Source: Clostridia bacterium
GTDB lineage: Bacteria > Bacillota > Clostridia > Lachnospirales > Lachnospiraceae
Assembly (NCBI GenBank): GCA_009929525.1
Contig: SAAH01000013.1
Location: 1-52,598 of the forward strand
Direction: 5' to 3'
Length of the DNA stretch: 52,598 nt
The notes under the pieces are model-generated. The model made no database searches. It saw only the letters and a list, made by a program, of their open reading frames with translations, and was not told the origin of the DNA. The position numbers and the translations under genes are program-made. This document shows, one piece after another, positions 8,556 through 16,561 of this stretch (within the stretch, counting starts at the first letter, position 1; every line of letters starts with the position of its first letter).

Positions 8556-10439
8556 ATGAATCAATGTTTTGGATGTAACACATGTAAGAGTGCAGACAGT
8601 GTACTGGAAGGGTTTATTAAGGAATTGCCGCTGGAAACTTCTCATCACAGAGTGGAGTCCCAGAGTACCAAGTGTGGATTTGGTCTGCAGGGGGTCTGTT
8701 GTCGTCTCTGTTCCAATGGTCCATGTCGTATCACACCAAAGGCACCGAGAGGAATCTGTGGAGCAAATGCGGATACGATCGTAACCCGTAATTTCTTGAG
8801 AGCGGTAGCTTCAGGAAGTGGATGTTATATACATATCGTAGAAAATACAGCATTGAATCTGAAAAATACAGCAAAGACAAAGGGTGAACTGAAGGGAATA
8901 CGTGCACTTCACCGTCTGGGAGAATTGTTTGATATCACAGAAGCAGATGATTATGTATTGGCTGAGAAAGTAGCAGATGCAGTTTTAAAAGATCTGTACA
9001 AACCTGAATATGAGAAGATGGAACTGGTACAGAAGATGGGATATGCTCCTCGTCTGAAAAGATGGGAAGAACTGGGTATCCTTCCTGGCGGTGCAAAATC
9101 AGAAGTATTTAAGGGCGTTGTAAAATGTTCTACCAACCTGAATTCAGATCCAGTGGATATGCTTGTCGATTGTCTTAGACTTGGTATCTCAACAGGTATG
9201 TACGGACTTACTTTGACAAACCTGTTAAATGACGTACTGCTTGGTGAGCCGCAGCTTCGTCTTGCTCCGGTTGGACTTCGCGTTATCGATCCGGACTATA
9301 TCAATATTATGATCACTGGACATCAGCATACGATCTTTGTGGATCTGCAGGAGCGTCTGGTATCTCCGGAAGCGATCGCAAAAGCAAAAGCAGTGGGAGC
9401 GAAAGGTTTCAAATTAGTTGGATGTACCTGTGTAGGCCAGGATCTGCAGCTTCGCGGAAGCCATTATACAGAGGTATTTGACGGACATGCAGGCAATAAT
9501 TATACAAGTGAGGCGATTCTTGAGACAGGTGCTATCGATGCGGTATTATCAGAATTTAACTGTACCCTTCCTGGAATAGAGCCAATCTGTGACGAACTTC
9601 TGATCAAACAGATCTGTCTTGATGATGTGGCAAAGAAGGCAAATGCAGAACTGATGCCATTTGACTTTATGAATCGTGAAGCTCAAAGTGAGCAGATCAT
9701 CGATAAAATCATAGAGGCATATAAAGAGAGAAGACCGAAAGTTCAGCAGCATCTTATGCCGGAACACGGAAATGACCATACTCTTACAGGTGTCAGCGAA
9801 GTTTCCTTAAAAGAATTCCTTGGAAACAGCTGGAAACCATTGATCGACCTGATCGTATCTGGAGATATCAAGGGTATCGCTGGTGTAGTTGGATGTTCGA
9901 ACCTGACAGCAGGAGGACATGATGTTCTTACTGTAGAGCTCACAAAAGAACTGATCGCAAAAGACATTCTTGTATTGACAGCAGGATGTTCTTCAGGAGG
10001 AATCGAAAACTGTGGACTGATGACTCCGGAAGCAGCTAAGCTTGCAGGACCTAAGCTTCGTGCAGTATGTGAAAAACTGAATATTCCTCCAGTTCTTAAC
10101 TTTGGACCATGTCTGGCAATCGGACGTCTGGAGATCGTAGCTACTGAACTGGCAGCAGAACTTGGAATCGATATCCCGCAGCTTCCATTGGTGCTCTCAG
10201 CAGCACAGTGGCTTGAGGAACAGGCACTGGCAGACGGAGCATTTGGACTGGCACTTGGTCTTCCATTACATCTGGGACAGCCTCCATATGTGACAGGCAG
10301 CCCTGTTGCAGTGAAGGTCCTGACAGAGGATATGAAGCAGCTGACAGGTGGACAGGTGATCATCAATCCGGATGCGAAAGAGACAGCAGTGATACTTGAA
10401 GATATTATCAATGAAAAGAGAAAAGCATTGAACATTTAA
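8556..10439 (+). CDS. cooS: Divergent anaerobic carbon-monoxide dehydrogenase catalytic subunit (CooS-like)
   Basis: The 627-aa protein is full length. D- and B-cluster cysteines are at 40, 48, 49, 52, 57 and 68 (CGFGLQGVCCRLC...GPC). The expected C-cluster ligands all appear in their usual motifs: His in TGHQH, Cys in GCTCVGQD, EFNCTLPG, VVGCSN, AGCSSGG and FGPCLA. Against my memory of Carboxydothermus CODH-II, the catalytic Lys563 is Gln556 (EEQALADG for HEKAVAIG), and His93, 96, 99 and 102 align with Tyr91, Ile94, Asn97 and Leu100. The N-terminus adds C4-x2-C7-x2-C10. It may therefore be a CODH homologue with altered chemistry, as reported for CODH-V. GGAGG precedes the ATG. No acetyl-CoA synthase gene is in the window. 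Confidence 0.88.
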   Translation: MNQCFGCNTCKSADSVLEGFIKELPLETSHHRVESQSTKCGFGLQGVCCRLCSNGPCRITPKAPRGICGANADTIVTRNFLRAVASGSGCYIHIVENTALNLKNTAKTKGELKGIRALHRLGELFDITEADDYVLAEKVADAVLKDLYKPEYEKMELVQKMGYAPRLKRWEELGILPGGAKSEVFKGVVKCSTNLNSDPVDMLVDCLRLGISTGMYGLTLTNLLNDVLLGEPQLRLAPVGLRVIDPDYINIMITGHQHTIFVDLQERLVSPEAIAKAKAVGAKGFKLVGCTCVGQDLQLRGSHYTEVFDGHAGNNYTSEAILETGAIDAVLSEFNCTLPGIEPICDELLIKQICLDDVAKKANAELMPFDFMNREAQSEQIIDKIIEAYKERRPKVQQHLMPEHGNDHTLTGVSEVSLKEFLGNSWKPLIDLIVSGDIKGIAGVVGCSNLTAGGHDVLTVELTKELIAKDILVLTAGCSSGGIENCGLMTPEAAKLAGPKLRAVCEKLNIPPVLNFGPCLAIGRLEIVATELAAELGIDIPQLPLVLSAAQWLEEQALADGAFGLALGLPLHLGQPPYVTGSPVAVKVLTEDMKQLTGGQVIINPDAKETAVILEDIINEKRKALNI

Positions 10440-10500
10440 GCTGAGTGACCGAAAGAGGAATGGATACAGACTTTCGGATAGAATAAAGGGGGATTCCCAG

Positions 10501-10947
10501 ATGAGAAGAATTATAATAGAAGCCGATAAGTGTGACGGCTGCAAAAACTGTTCTATTGCCTGCATGCAGGCACATAGGGCAGATAAGGGAACAATCTATG
10601 ATCTGGATCTTACGGATCCGGCAAATGAATCACGTAACCATATTGTAAAAGATACGAACGGAAAGTATAAACCGATCTTTTGCCGTCATTGTGATCAGCC
10701 GGAATGTGTGATGTCCTGTATGAGCGGTGCGCTTTATAAAGATCCGGAGAGCGGACTTGTATTATACGATGAGGAAAAATGTGGATCGTGCTTTATGTGT
10801 GTGATGAATTGTCCTTATGGAACACTGAAACCAGATGCAATGGAGAAAAAAAGAATCATCAAATGTGATTTTTGCAAAGATGCAGGGGGCAATCCCAGCT
10901 GTGTAGCAGCCTGTCCGAAAACTGCGATTCATGTGGAGGAGGTGTAG
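10501..10947 (+). CDS. CooF-like polyferredoxin, four [4Fe-4S] clusters
   Basis: In 148 aa there are sixteen cysteines in four groups: 11/14/17/21, 61/64/69/73, 94/97/100/104 and 122/125/134/138. This is the pattern of the CooF/HycB/DmsB iron-sulfur subunit family with four cubane clusters. The usual role is moving electrons between the CODH and a redox partner. It lies 61 nt after cooS and 2 nt before the FAD oxidoreductase, with GGGGG upstream of the ATG, so the three genes form one operon in the order catalytic subunit, electron carrier, pyridine-nucleotide enzyme. Confidence 0.9.
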   Translation: MRRIIIEADKCDGCKNCSIACMQAHRADKGTIYDLDLTDPANESRNHIVKDTNGKYKPIFCRHCDQPECVMSCMSGALYKDPESGLVLYDEEKCGSCFMCVMNCPYGTLKPDAMEKKRIIKCDFCKDAGGNPSCVAACPKTAIHVEEV

Positions 10948-10949
10948 GG

Positions 10950-12191
10950 ATGAGACATATTATTATAGGTGTTGGTGCAGCAGGGATCACTGCGGCAAAG
11001 ACAATCCGTGCATATGATAAGGAAGCACAGATCATCATGATATCAGAAGATTCTTATGTGCATTCCAGATGTATGCTCCACAGGTACATAAGCGGTGAAC
11101 GGGATGAAGCCGGACTTAATTTTGCAGGAGAAGATTTTTTTGAAAAAGAAAATATCATGTGGGTAAATGAAGCTGCTGTCAAAAAAATCCTGGATGAAAC
11201 TCATGAGATAGTGATCATAAAAGACGGACAGGAAATGAAGTTTTCATATGACAGATTATTGATCGCGACAGGAGCTAACAGCTTTATTCCGCCAGTGGGA
11301 GATTTTCGTGAAGCAAAAAATGTATTTGGTCTCAGACATCTGTCAGATGCACAGAAAATCTGCAAAGCAATAAAGAAAGACTCAAAAGTCTTAGTAGTTG
11401 GTTCTGGTCTCGTAGGATTAGATGCTGCATATGCACTTTTGGAGAGAAAACTGGATGTTACGGTGGTAGAGATGGCTGAGAGGATTCTGCCGATACAGTT
11501 GGATGATACAGGGGCAAAAGCCTATCAGGATCTGTTTGAAAAAGCCGGATGCCATTTTTATCTGGGGAAAAAGGCATCAAAAACCATAATGAATGCAGAT
11601 CATATGATAGATACCGTGGTGCTTGATGATGGAACCGAGCTGGCATGCGATGTGATCATCGTAGCAGCAGGTGTGCGCCCGGCGATCGGATGTGTCGAGG
11701 AAAGTCGTATCAAGGCAGAACGGTTTATAGAAGTAAATGAGCGGATGGAAACATCCGTGAAGGATATCTATGCCGCAGGTGATGTGGCAGGACGTTCCGG
11801 TATCTGGCCGAATGCCCAGAAACAGGGGCAGATAGCCGGATATAATATGTGTGGTGTGCAGATGGCGTATATTGATACTTATGCGATGAAAAATACGATC
11901 AATTTCTATGGATTGGCTACGCTGTCCCTGGGAAGAGGTGAAGCACTGGAGACAGATGAGGTGGTCATCTGTGAAGACAGGCATAATTACAAGAAGGCTA
12001 TTATCCGCGATGGTGTTCTTGACAGCATCACCCTTCAGGGAGATATTGATTATTCTGGAATCTATCAGTATCTGATCAAGAATAAGATCAAGCTTCCGCA
12101 GAATGGGAAAGATATATTCCATCTGAACTTCGGTGATTTTTATGGCATTCAGGATGATGGGCAGTACAGTTACGAAAATGTGACAGAGTGA
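10950..12191 (+). CDS. FAD/NAD(P)-dependent oxidoreductase (CODH-linked FNOR, rubredoxin-reductase type)
   Basis: The 413-aa protein has the two-dinucleotide-fold layout: FAD motif GVGAAG near residue 7, NAD(P)-binding GSGLVGLDAAYALLE near 150, and the second FAD motif IYAAGDVAG near 270. The C-terminal 90 residues match the dimerisation part of NADH:rubredoxin/nitrite-reductase-like enzymes. The ATG at 10950 is preceded by GGAGG and starts two bases after the ferredoxin gene. With CooS and the ferredoxin it would pass electrons to or from NAD(P). The same trio is known in clostridial and acetogen genomes, where both CO use and oxidative-stress roles have been proposed. Confidence 0.9.
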   Translation: MRHIIIGVGAAGITAAKTIRAYDKEAQIIMISEDSYVHSRCMLHRYISGERDEAGLNFAGEDFFEKENIMWVNEAAVKKILDETHEIVIIKDGQEMKFSYDRLLIATGANSFIPPVGDFREAKNVFGLRHLSDAQKICKAIKKDSKVLVVGSGLVGLDAAYALLERKLDVTVVEMAERILPIQLDDTGAKAYQDLFEKAGCHFYLGKKASKTIMNADHMIDTVVLDDGTELACDVIIVAAGVRPAIGCVEESRIKAERFIEVNERMETSVKDIYAAGDVAGRSGIWPNAQKQGQIAGYNMCGVQMAYIDTYAMKNTINFYGLATLSLGRGEALETDEVVICEDRHNYKKAIIRDGVLDSITLQGDIDYSGIYQYLIKNKIKLPQNGKDIFHLNFGDFYGIQDDGQYSYENVTE

Positions 12192-12197
12192 TACTGG

Positions 12198-12237
12198 AAA
12201 AAGGCAGGAAAATATTTCGATATTTTCCTGCCTTTTT
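12198..12237 (+). terminator. Terminator of the cooS operon
   Basis: An 18-bp perfect stem (12198-12215 with 12220-12237) capped by TTCG, with its right arm ending in a T run; GC core GGCAGG/CCTGCC. It starts seven bases after the oxidoreductase stop. Confidence 0.9.
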
Positions 12238-12259
12238 CTGTAATATAGGATGTGGAGCA

Positions 12260-12288
12260 TTGTTCTGTTATTAGATTTAGTGTATAAT
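12260..12288 (+). promoter_or_regulatory. Promoter of the GGDEF gene
   Basis: TTGTTC at 12260-12265, 17-nt spacer, TATAAT at 12283-12288. Initiation near 12295 would give a leader of about 158 nt. Confidence 0.7.
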
Positions 12289-12295
12289 TTTGAAA

Positions 12296-12445
12296 GCAGA
12301 TAAAACTCCCACCTCTGTAGGTGGAGAAGAAACAACAAACCAGTCTTGGTGGGAGGCCAATCTCCTTCCAAGATAATGCTTCTGGCGGATTGCAGAGCGG
12401 CTCAGATGTATTAAAAAGGTATAGGATCCAGAAACTATGAGGCGG
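12296..12445 (+). promoter_or_regulatory. Structured 5' leader of the GGDEF mRNA, possible riboswitch-like element
   Basis: CTCCCACC (12306-12313) can pair with GGTGGGAG (12348-12355). Both arms also join mutually exclusive local hairpins: CCACCT/AGGTGG (12309-12314 with 12319-12324) on the left, and TCTTGG/CCAAGA (12344-12349 with 12368-12373) enclosing GGAG/CTCC on the right. Two competing folds in a long leader are typical of a switch. It does not match the c-di-GMP-I consensus as I remember it, and I see no clear intrinsic terminator before the start codon. Confidence 0.4.
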
Positions 12446-12452
12446 GAATATT

Positions 12453-13985
12453 ATGAATATACTTTCTTTTTTTGCTGTTACGACAGCTATACTTTATGTT
12501 GTTGTTCTTGTAAAGCGTGCAGCAAACTGTCATGATCAATTGATACGGGTTTCGCTTGCTGTTTTTGCCTGTTTGGGGTGGTGGGCGTTTTGTGATGCCT
12601 TTTTTTATGTTGCCCCAACGGTAGAGCAGGCCTGGCTTTGGATGCGTCTGGGTGCACTTGGCTGGAGTGGATTTATTCCGGTAACAGCTTACTTTTTTAT
12701 GGTAATGTGCGGGGATACCGAATATCTGAATAACTGGTTTCGCCGGGCTTTATACTGGATTCCTGGAATCACTGTTACATTTCTTTTCATGATCACGGAC
12801 TCTACAGTATTGGCAGATGAACTTGTGCCAAGTAAAAGTGGATTGGGCTGGGCGTACAGACAGTCATTTGATTCATTTTGGCCATATCTGTTGTTCCTGG
12901 AATTAGGATCGTATCTGGGAGTTGCTTTGATAAGGCTTTATCTGTGGCAGCGGCACGCAAAACAGGATGATATAAAGAAGCTTTCTACAGGATTTATCAT
13001 TTTAGATGTGGCATCGATAGCAGTCGGTATACTGGTCATCTTTGTGATACCGCAGTTTTCCACATACTTTCCGCCTATGAGTTTTATAGCTACTTTGATT
13101 TTTTTGTGGGGCTATTGGAATGAACTTCGCAATCATGATCTGATGCATATCGAATTGGCACTTGATCCAGGGAGCATATTTGAGAGCAGTATGGACGCTA
13201 TGCTGATCACGGATTTTGAATGGAATATCCTATATGCCAATGATGAGGCCAAGCGTATTCTGGGCACGGATGAGCCGAAAGGAAAGAGCTTTAGCGAGAG
13301 TTTGTTACAGGAAGGGAGAGTGCTTTTGCAGGAATTTGCCTATTCAGGAAAAGATCATTCTTCTGGTATGGACTTGATCCTGTCCAATCATATTCCGCTG
13401 CTTTGTTCGGTCAATAGAACGATGACAAGAAAAAGAGGTCATCAGGTATTTATTATTTCTCTTCATGATGCCAGTTCCTTAAAAGCTGCACAGAAAAAAC
13501 TGGATTATCTGGCTCATTATGATGAACTGACAGGACTTCCGAACAGGCGGAAACTTGGTGAACTTCTGGATAAATGGGAGGAGCAATACATAAAAACAGG
13601 CGGCGATTTCTCAATCCTGTTTCTTGATCTGAACCGGTTTAAACTGATTAATGATTATTATGGACATGCGGCTGGAGATTTGGCACTAAAGGCAACAGCG
13701 GAGGCACTAAACAGCTGTATTCCAAAGGAAGATATGGTGACTCGGCTGGCAGGTGACGAATTTATCGTCCTTCATGCGACGGGCTTACTCTCAACAGAAG
13801 AATTGGCAGAAATGATCCGAAAGGCTGTCCAGAATATCGACTGTTCTTCGTTTGCTCCTGGAAACAGGATGGAAACTTCCGTCGGATATTGCAGATATTC
13901 GGAAGCAGGAAGTGTGAGGGAACTGTTCAAGCTGGCAGATGAAAGGATGTATGCGATCAAGAATAAAAGACATGCCGCAGTATAG
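12453..13985 (+). CDS. Membrane-bound diguanylate cyclase (7TM sensor, PAS, GGDEF)
   Basis: The first ~225 residues hold about seven hydrophobic spans like the N-terminal 7TM region of some histidine kinases. A PAS-like segment follows (SSMDAMLITDFEWNILYANDEA), then a GGDEF domain from about 345 to 505. The active-site motif is AGDEF, within the tolerated GGDEF variation, and the substrate-binding segment FLDLNRFKLINDYYGHAAGD is intact, so c-di-GMP synthesis is expected. The product-inhibition site RxxD appears lost (PKED). GAGGCGGG before the ATG supports the start. It begins the signalling island and is convergent with the first hybrid kinase. Confidence 0.88.
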   Translation: MNILSFFAVTTAILYVVVLVKRAANCHDQLIRVSLAVFACLGWWAFCDAFFYVAPTVEQAWLWMRLGALGWSGFIPVTAYFFMVMCGDTEYLNNWFRRALYWIPGITVTFLFMITDSTVLADELVPSKSGLGWAYRQSFDSFWPYLLFLELGSYLGVALIRLYLWQRHAKQDDIKKLSTGFIILDVASIAVGILVIFVIPQFSTYFPPMSFIATLIFLWGYWNELRNHDLMHIELALDPGSIFESSMDAMLITDFEWNILYANDEAKRILGTDEPKGKSFSESLLQEGRVLLQEFAYSGKDHSSGMDLILSNHIPLLCSVNRTMTRKRGHQVFIISLHDASSLKAAQKKLDYLAHYDELTGLPNRRKLGELLDKWEEQYIKTGGDFSILFLDLNRFKLINDYYGHAAGDLALKATAEALNSCIPKEDMVTRLAGDEFIVLHATGLLSTEELAEMIRKAVQNIDCSSFAPGNRMETSVGYCRYSEAGSVRELFKLADERMYAIKNKRHAAV

Positions 13986-14014
13986 TTTCTGCGGCATGTC
14001 TTTTATTCTTGATC
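13955..14014. terminator. 26-bp perfect inverted repeat overlapping the GGDEF gene end
   Basis: 13955-13980 and 13989-14014 are exact complements with an 8-nt loop. The left arm is coding sequence for the last residues of the GGDEF protein; the right arm contains CTTTTATTCTTG. It can terminate both convergent genes. Confidence 0.8.
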
Positions 14015-14023
14015 ACGTAACTC

Positions 14024-16528
14024 CTATGATACAAAAAATGATTCCAATGTTTCATATAACTTATTTGGTTCGATTGGTTTTGAAAGGTGAGCATCCATTC
14101 CCGCAGCACGGCTTGCCTGTACATCTTCGCTGAAAGCGTTAGCTGTCATGGCGATGATAGGAATCACTCGGGCATCGGGTCTTGGAAGAGCACGGATCGC
14201 AGCAGTTGCGGTAAGTCCATCCATATTAGGCATACGGATATCCATCAGGATGGCATCGAAGCTGCCAGGAGGCATCTGTGTGAAAATCTGCAGTCCTTCG
14301 GCACCATCGGATGCGGTCGTATAGGTGATTTTCTTTCGTTCCAGGAGCCGGCAGATGATCTGCGTATTAAGCGGATGATCTTCACATATAAGAAAATGTT
14401 TTCCTTCCAGCTTATCAGTCCTGGCAGACAGATCATGGTCATCTTCCTCATGGGAAGATGATTTTTTCGTATAATCGTCAGCAGATTCACAGATTTTCAT
14501 GGGGATACAGATTGTAAATGTAGTTCCAATTCCTTTTGTACTGTCACATTGGATCGTACCATTCATCATTTCAACTAATTTCTTGGCAATACTAAGCCCA
14601 AGTCCTGTTCCTTCTTTTCCTTCATGTTCCTGTTCAAAAGGGGTATAGAGATCTTTTATAAAGTCCTGGCTGATGCCGATCCCATTGTCTTGTATCACGA
14701 CATTGCACTCGACCATGTCGGATTCCTCCGATGTGGGCTTAAGGCGTACCTGCAGGCGAATGGTTCCATTTTCGGGAGTAAACTTCACTGCATTTGACAG
14801 GAGGTTCATAAGTATCTGGTTAAGATGCTGTCCATCCACGTACAAATAAAGATCAGATCGATCAGGAATATCTTTCACAAAGTTCAGGCTCTTTTTTTGT
14901 GCCAGTTTTTCAATGATAGGAATGATAGTCTCCCACGCTCTATTGATCTGCAGCGGCGAATATTGAAGTTCCATCTTATTGCTCTCGATCTTTGTCATGT
15001 CCAACACTTCGTTGATCAGACCGAGGAGGTATTCACCAGAAGAATGTATCTTGTTTAGATAATTATCTTTTTGATCCTCATCTGCATCCTCGAGAAGTTC
15101 AGGGGAAGAGAAACTGATGATAGCATTCATAGGTGTACGCATATCATGACTCATACGGGAAAAAAATTCTGTTCGTGCGATATCTTTGCTCACATTATGA
15201 TTTAGGGTCTCGATCGAATCAACGAGCTGATCGATCTCTGTGATACCAAGACGGTCAAGCTTGAAACCAGCCTGAGGTTTCATGGTACGGACTTTTTTTG
15301 CCAGAGCAGTGATAGGTGATGCAAAATGGCGGCTGACCAGCAGGATGCATACAAGCCCCAGAAACAGAGAAATCAAAGCGACCAGCATGAGAACCTGTTT
15401 GATATGGTCAATATAAGAAAACATGGTTCTGCTTTCGGCAAGTGTTAAAAGAACCAATTGTTTTGAATCAAACGGATTGTTATTATTGTAGATCGATAAA
15501 GGTGCACTGTTTCCATATAGAAGGATATTTCCGCGCCCGGTCATTGTAAATCCACCAATGTCTGCAGTATCCGCAGTGGAAAGAATAGAATCACTGCTAA
15601 AACACTGATTGTATAAAGAACCGCTGGTAACGATGGGGATACATTCTGTTGAGGAAGCATCCTGGAGGGCGAGGACGTAGCAGTTTCTATTGGAACTGTC
15701 CTGGTCGTTGCCGGGAAGGAGAGTAGTAAGATATTTTGTTGTAATCTCGATGCCGACAACTCCGTAAGCAAACCCGTCACTGGATATCAGTGGAATGGAA
15801 TAGGAGATGACCTCCTGACCGGAACCATTCAAACTATGGGGACCAGCAAAATACGCCAGATCGTCGCCGGAAACACCTGGATTATCAAAAACTGCCTCCA
15901 ACGGTGAAAAATAAAAACTGCCCTCATCAATCGAGGAAAATGAATACTGCGCTTCCCACCAGGAATCAAGTGAACAACCGATCTGTTCGATGATAGAAGA
16001 AGGAGAACGCTGGAGAAGAAGATCTGCCGTATCGGTATAATTGCTGTTTTGATCCAAATCACGGATACACAGACCATATTTTTTATCGGAAGCATGCTCG
16101 GTGATCGTATCCTTTGTTGGCTGATCATTCAGTATCAGATAAATGCCGTTAACCTTGTTCTGGCGAAGAGTGCCGATAAGTTCCTGGCTGGCGTCACTGA
16201 GATAATCCACTTGAAGCTGCGGATCAGAAAGCAATGGCTGACTGCCATACGTCTGTTCATAGGATGCATAAAGCTGATCCAGCTGTGAAGTACATGTTCC
16301 CAGATTGATCCAGTCATTTGTGAAGGTGGTTTCCAGTTCGTTTTTTCGATTAAGAAGACGTTCAGCGAGAATGTCTGCTGCGTTTTGACTTAAGGATTCT
16401 TCGATACCTCCATATACAGCGGCAAAATAAAATATTCCAGCCTGTAAAACCATAATAAGAAATAAAGGGACAAAAAGGGAGCGGAAAATCGATCTTTTTT
16501 CTTTTCCTTTTCGCTTTAGTTGTTTCAA
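14024..16528 (-). CDS. Hybrid sensor histidine kinase/response regulator with extracellular Cache-like domain
   Basis: The 834-aa protein has an N-terminal span near residues 18-38, about 335 extracellular residues resembling a double-Cache sensor, a second span (VLMLVALISLFLGLVCILLV), a HAMP-like linker, a HisKA domain (SRMSHDMRTPMNAI), an HATPase domain (LMNLLSNAVKFT, DNGIGIS, GTGLGLSIAKKL) and a C-terminal receiver with phospho-acceptor Asp in ILMDIRMPNMDG. Phosphate would move from His to the attached receiver; an output partner is not obvious. It lies 33 nt downstream of a solute-binding lipoprotein on the same strand, which suggests that this protein delivers the ligand to the sensor. 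Confidence 0.9.
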   Translation of the reverse strand: MKQLKRKGKEKRSIFRSLFVPLFLIMVLQAGIFYFAAVYGGIEESLSQNAADILAERLLNRKNELETTFTNDWINLGTCTSQLDQLYASYEQTYGSQPLLSDPQLQVDYLSDASQELIGTLRQNKVNGIYLILNDQPTKDTITEHASDKKYGLCIRDLDQNSNYTDTADLLLQRSPSSIIEQIGCSLDSWWEAQYSFSSIDEGSFYFSPLEAVFDNPGVSGDDLAYFAGPHSLNGSGQEVISYSIPLISSDGFAYGVVGIEITTKYLTTLLPGNDQDSSNRNCYVLALQDASSTECIPIVTSGSLYNQCFSSDSILSTADTADIGGFTMTGRGNILLYGNSAPLSIYNNNNPFDSKQLVLLTLAESRTMFSYIDHIKQVLMLVALISLFLGLVCILLVSRHFASPITALAKKVRTMKPQAGFKLDRLGITEIDQLVDSIETLNHNVSKDIARTEFFSRMSHDMRTPMNAIISFSSPELLEDADEDQKDNYLNKIHSSGEYLLGLINEVLDMTKIESNKMELQYSPLQINRAWETIIPIIEKLAQKKSLNFVKDIPDRSDLYLYVDGQHLNQILMNLLSNAVKFTPENGTIRLQVRLKPTSEESDMVECNVVIQDNGIGISQDFIKDLYTPFEQEHEGKEGTGLGLSIAKKLVEMMNGTIQCDSTKGIGTTFTICIPMKICESADDYTKKSSSHEEDDHDLSARTDKLEGKHFLICEDHPLNTQIICRLLERKKITYTTASDGAEGLQIFTQMPPGSFDAILMDIRMPNMDGLTATAAIRALPRPDARVIPIIAMTANAFSEDVQASRAAGMDAHLSKPIEPNKLYETLESFFVS

Positions 16529-16561
16529 ATCTATTCGCTCCTTCCCATTTTGTAATGGCGT

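Noticed and set aside
9743-10435. 230-codon minus-strand frame inside cooS
   Set aside because: It lies entirely over a well-supported CODH gene, has no family motifs and reflects codon bias of the sense strand.
12296-12445. c-di-GMP-I (GEMM) riboswitch assignment for the GGDEF leader
   Set aside because: The conserved core and GNRA tetraloop/receptor arrangement of that class are not visible; kept only as an unclassified structured leader.
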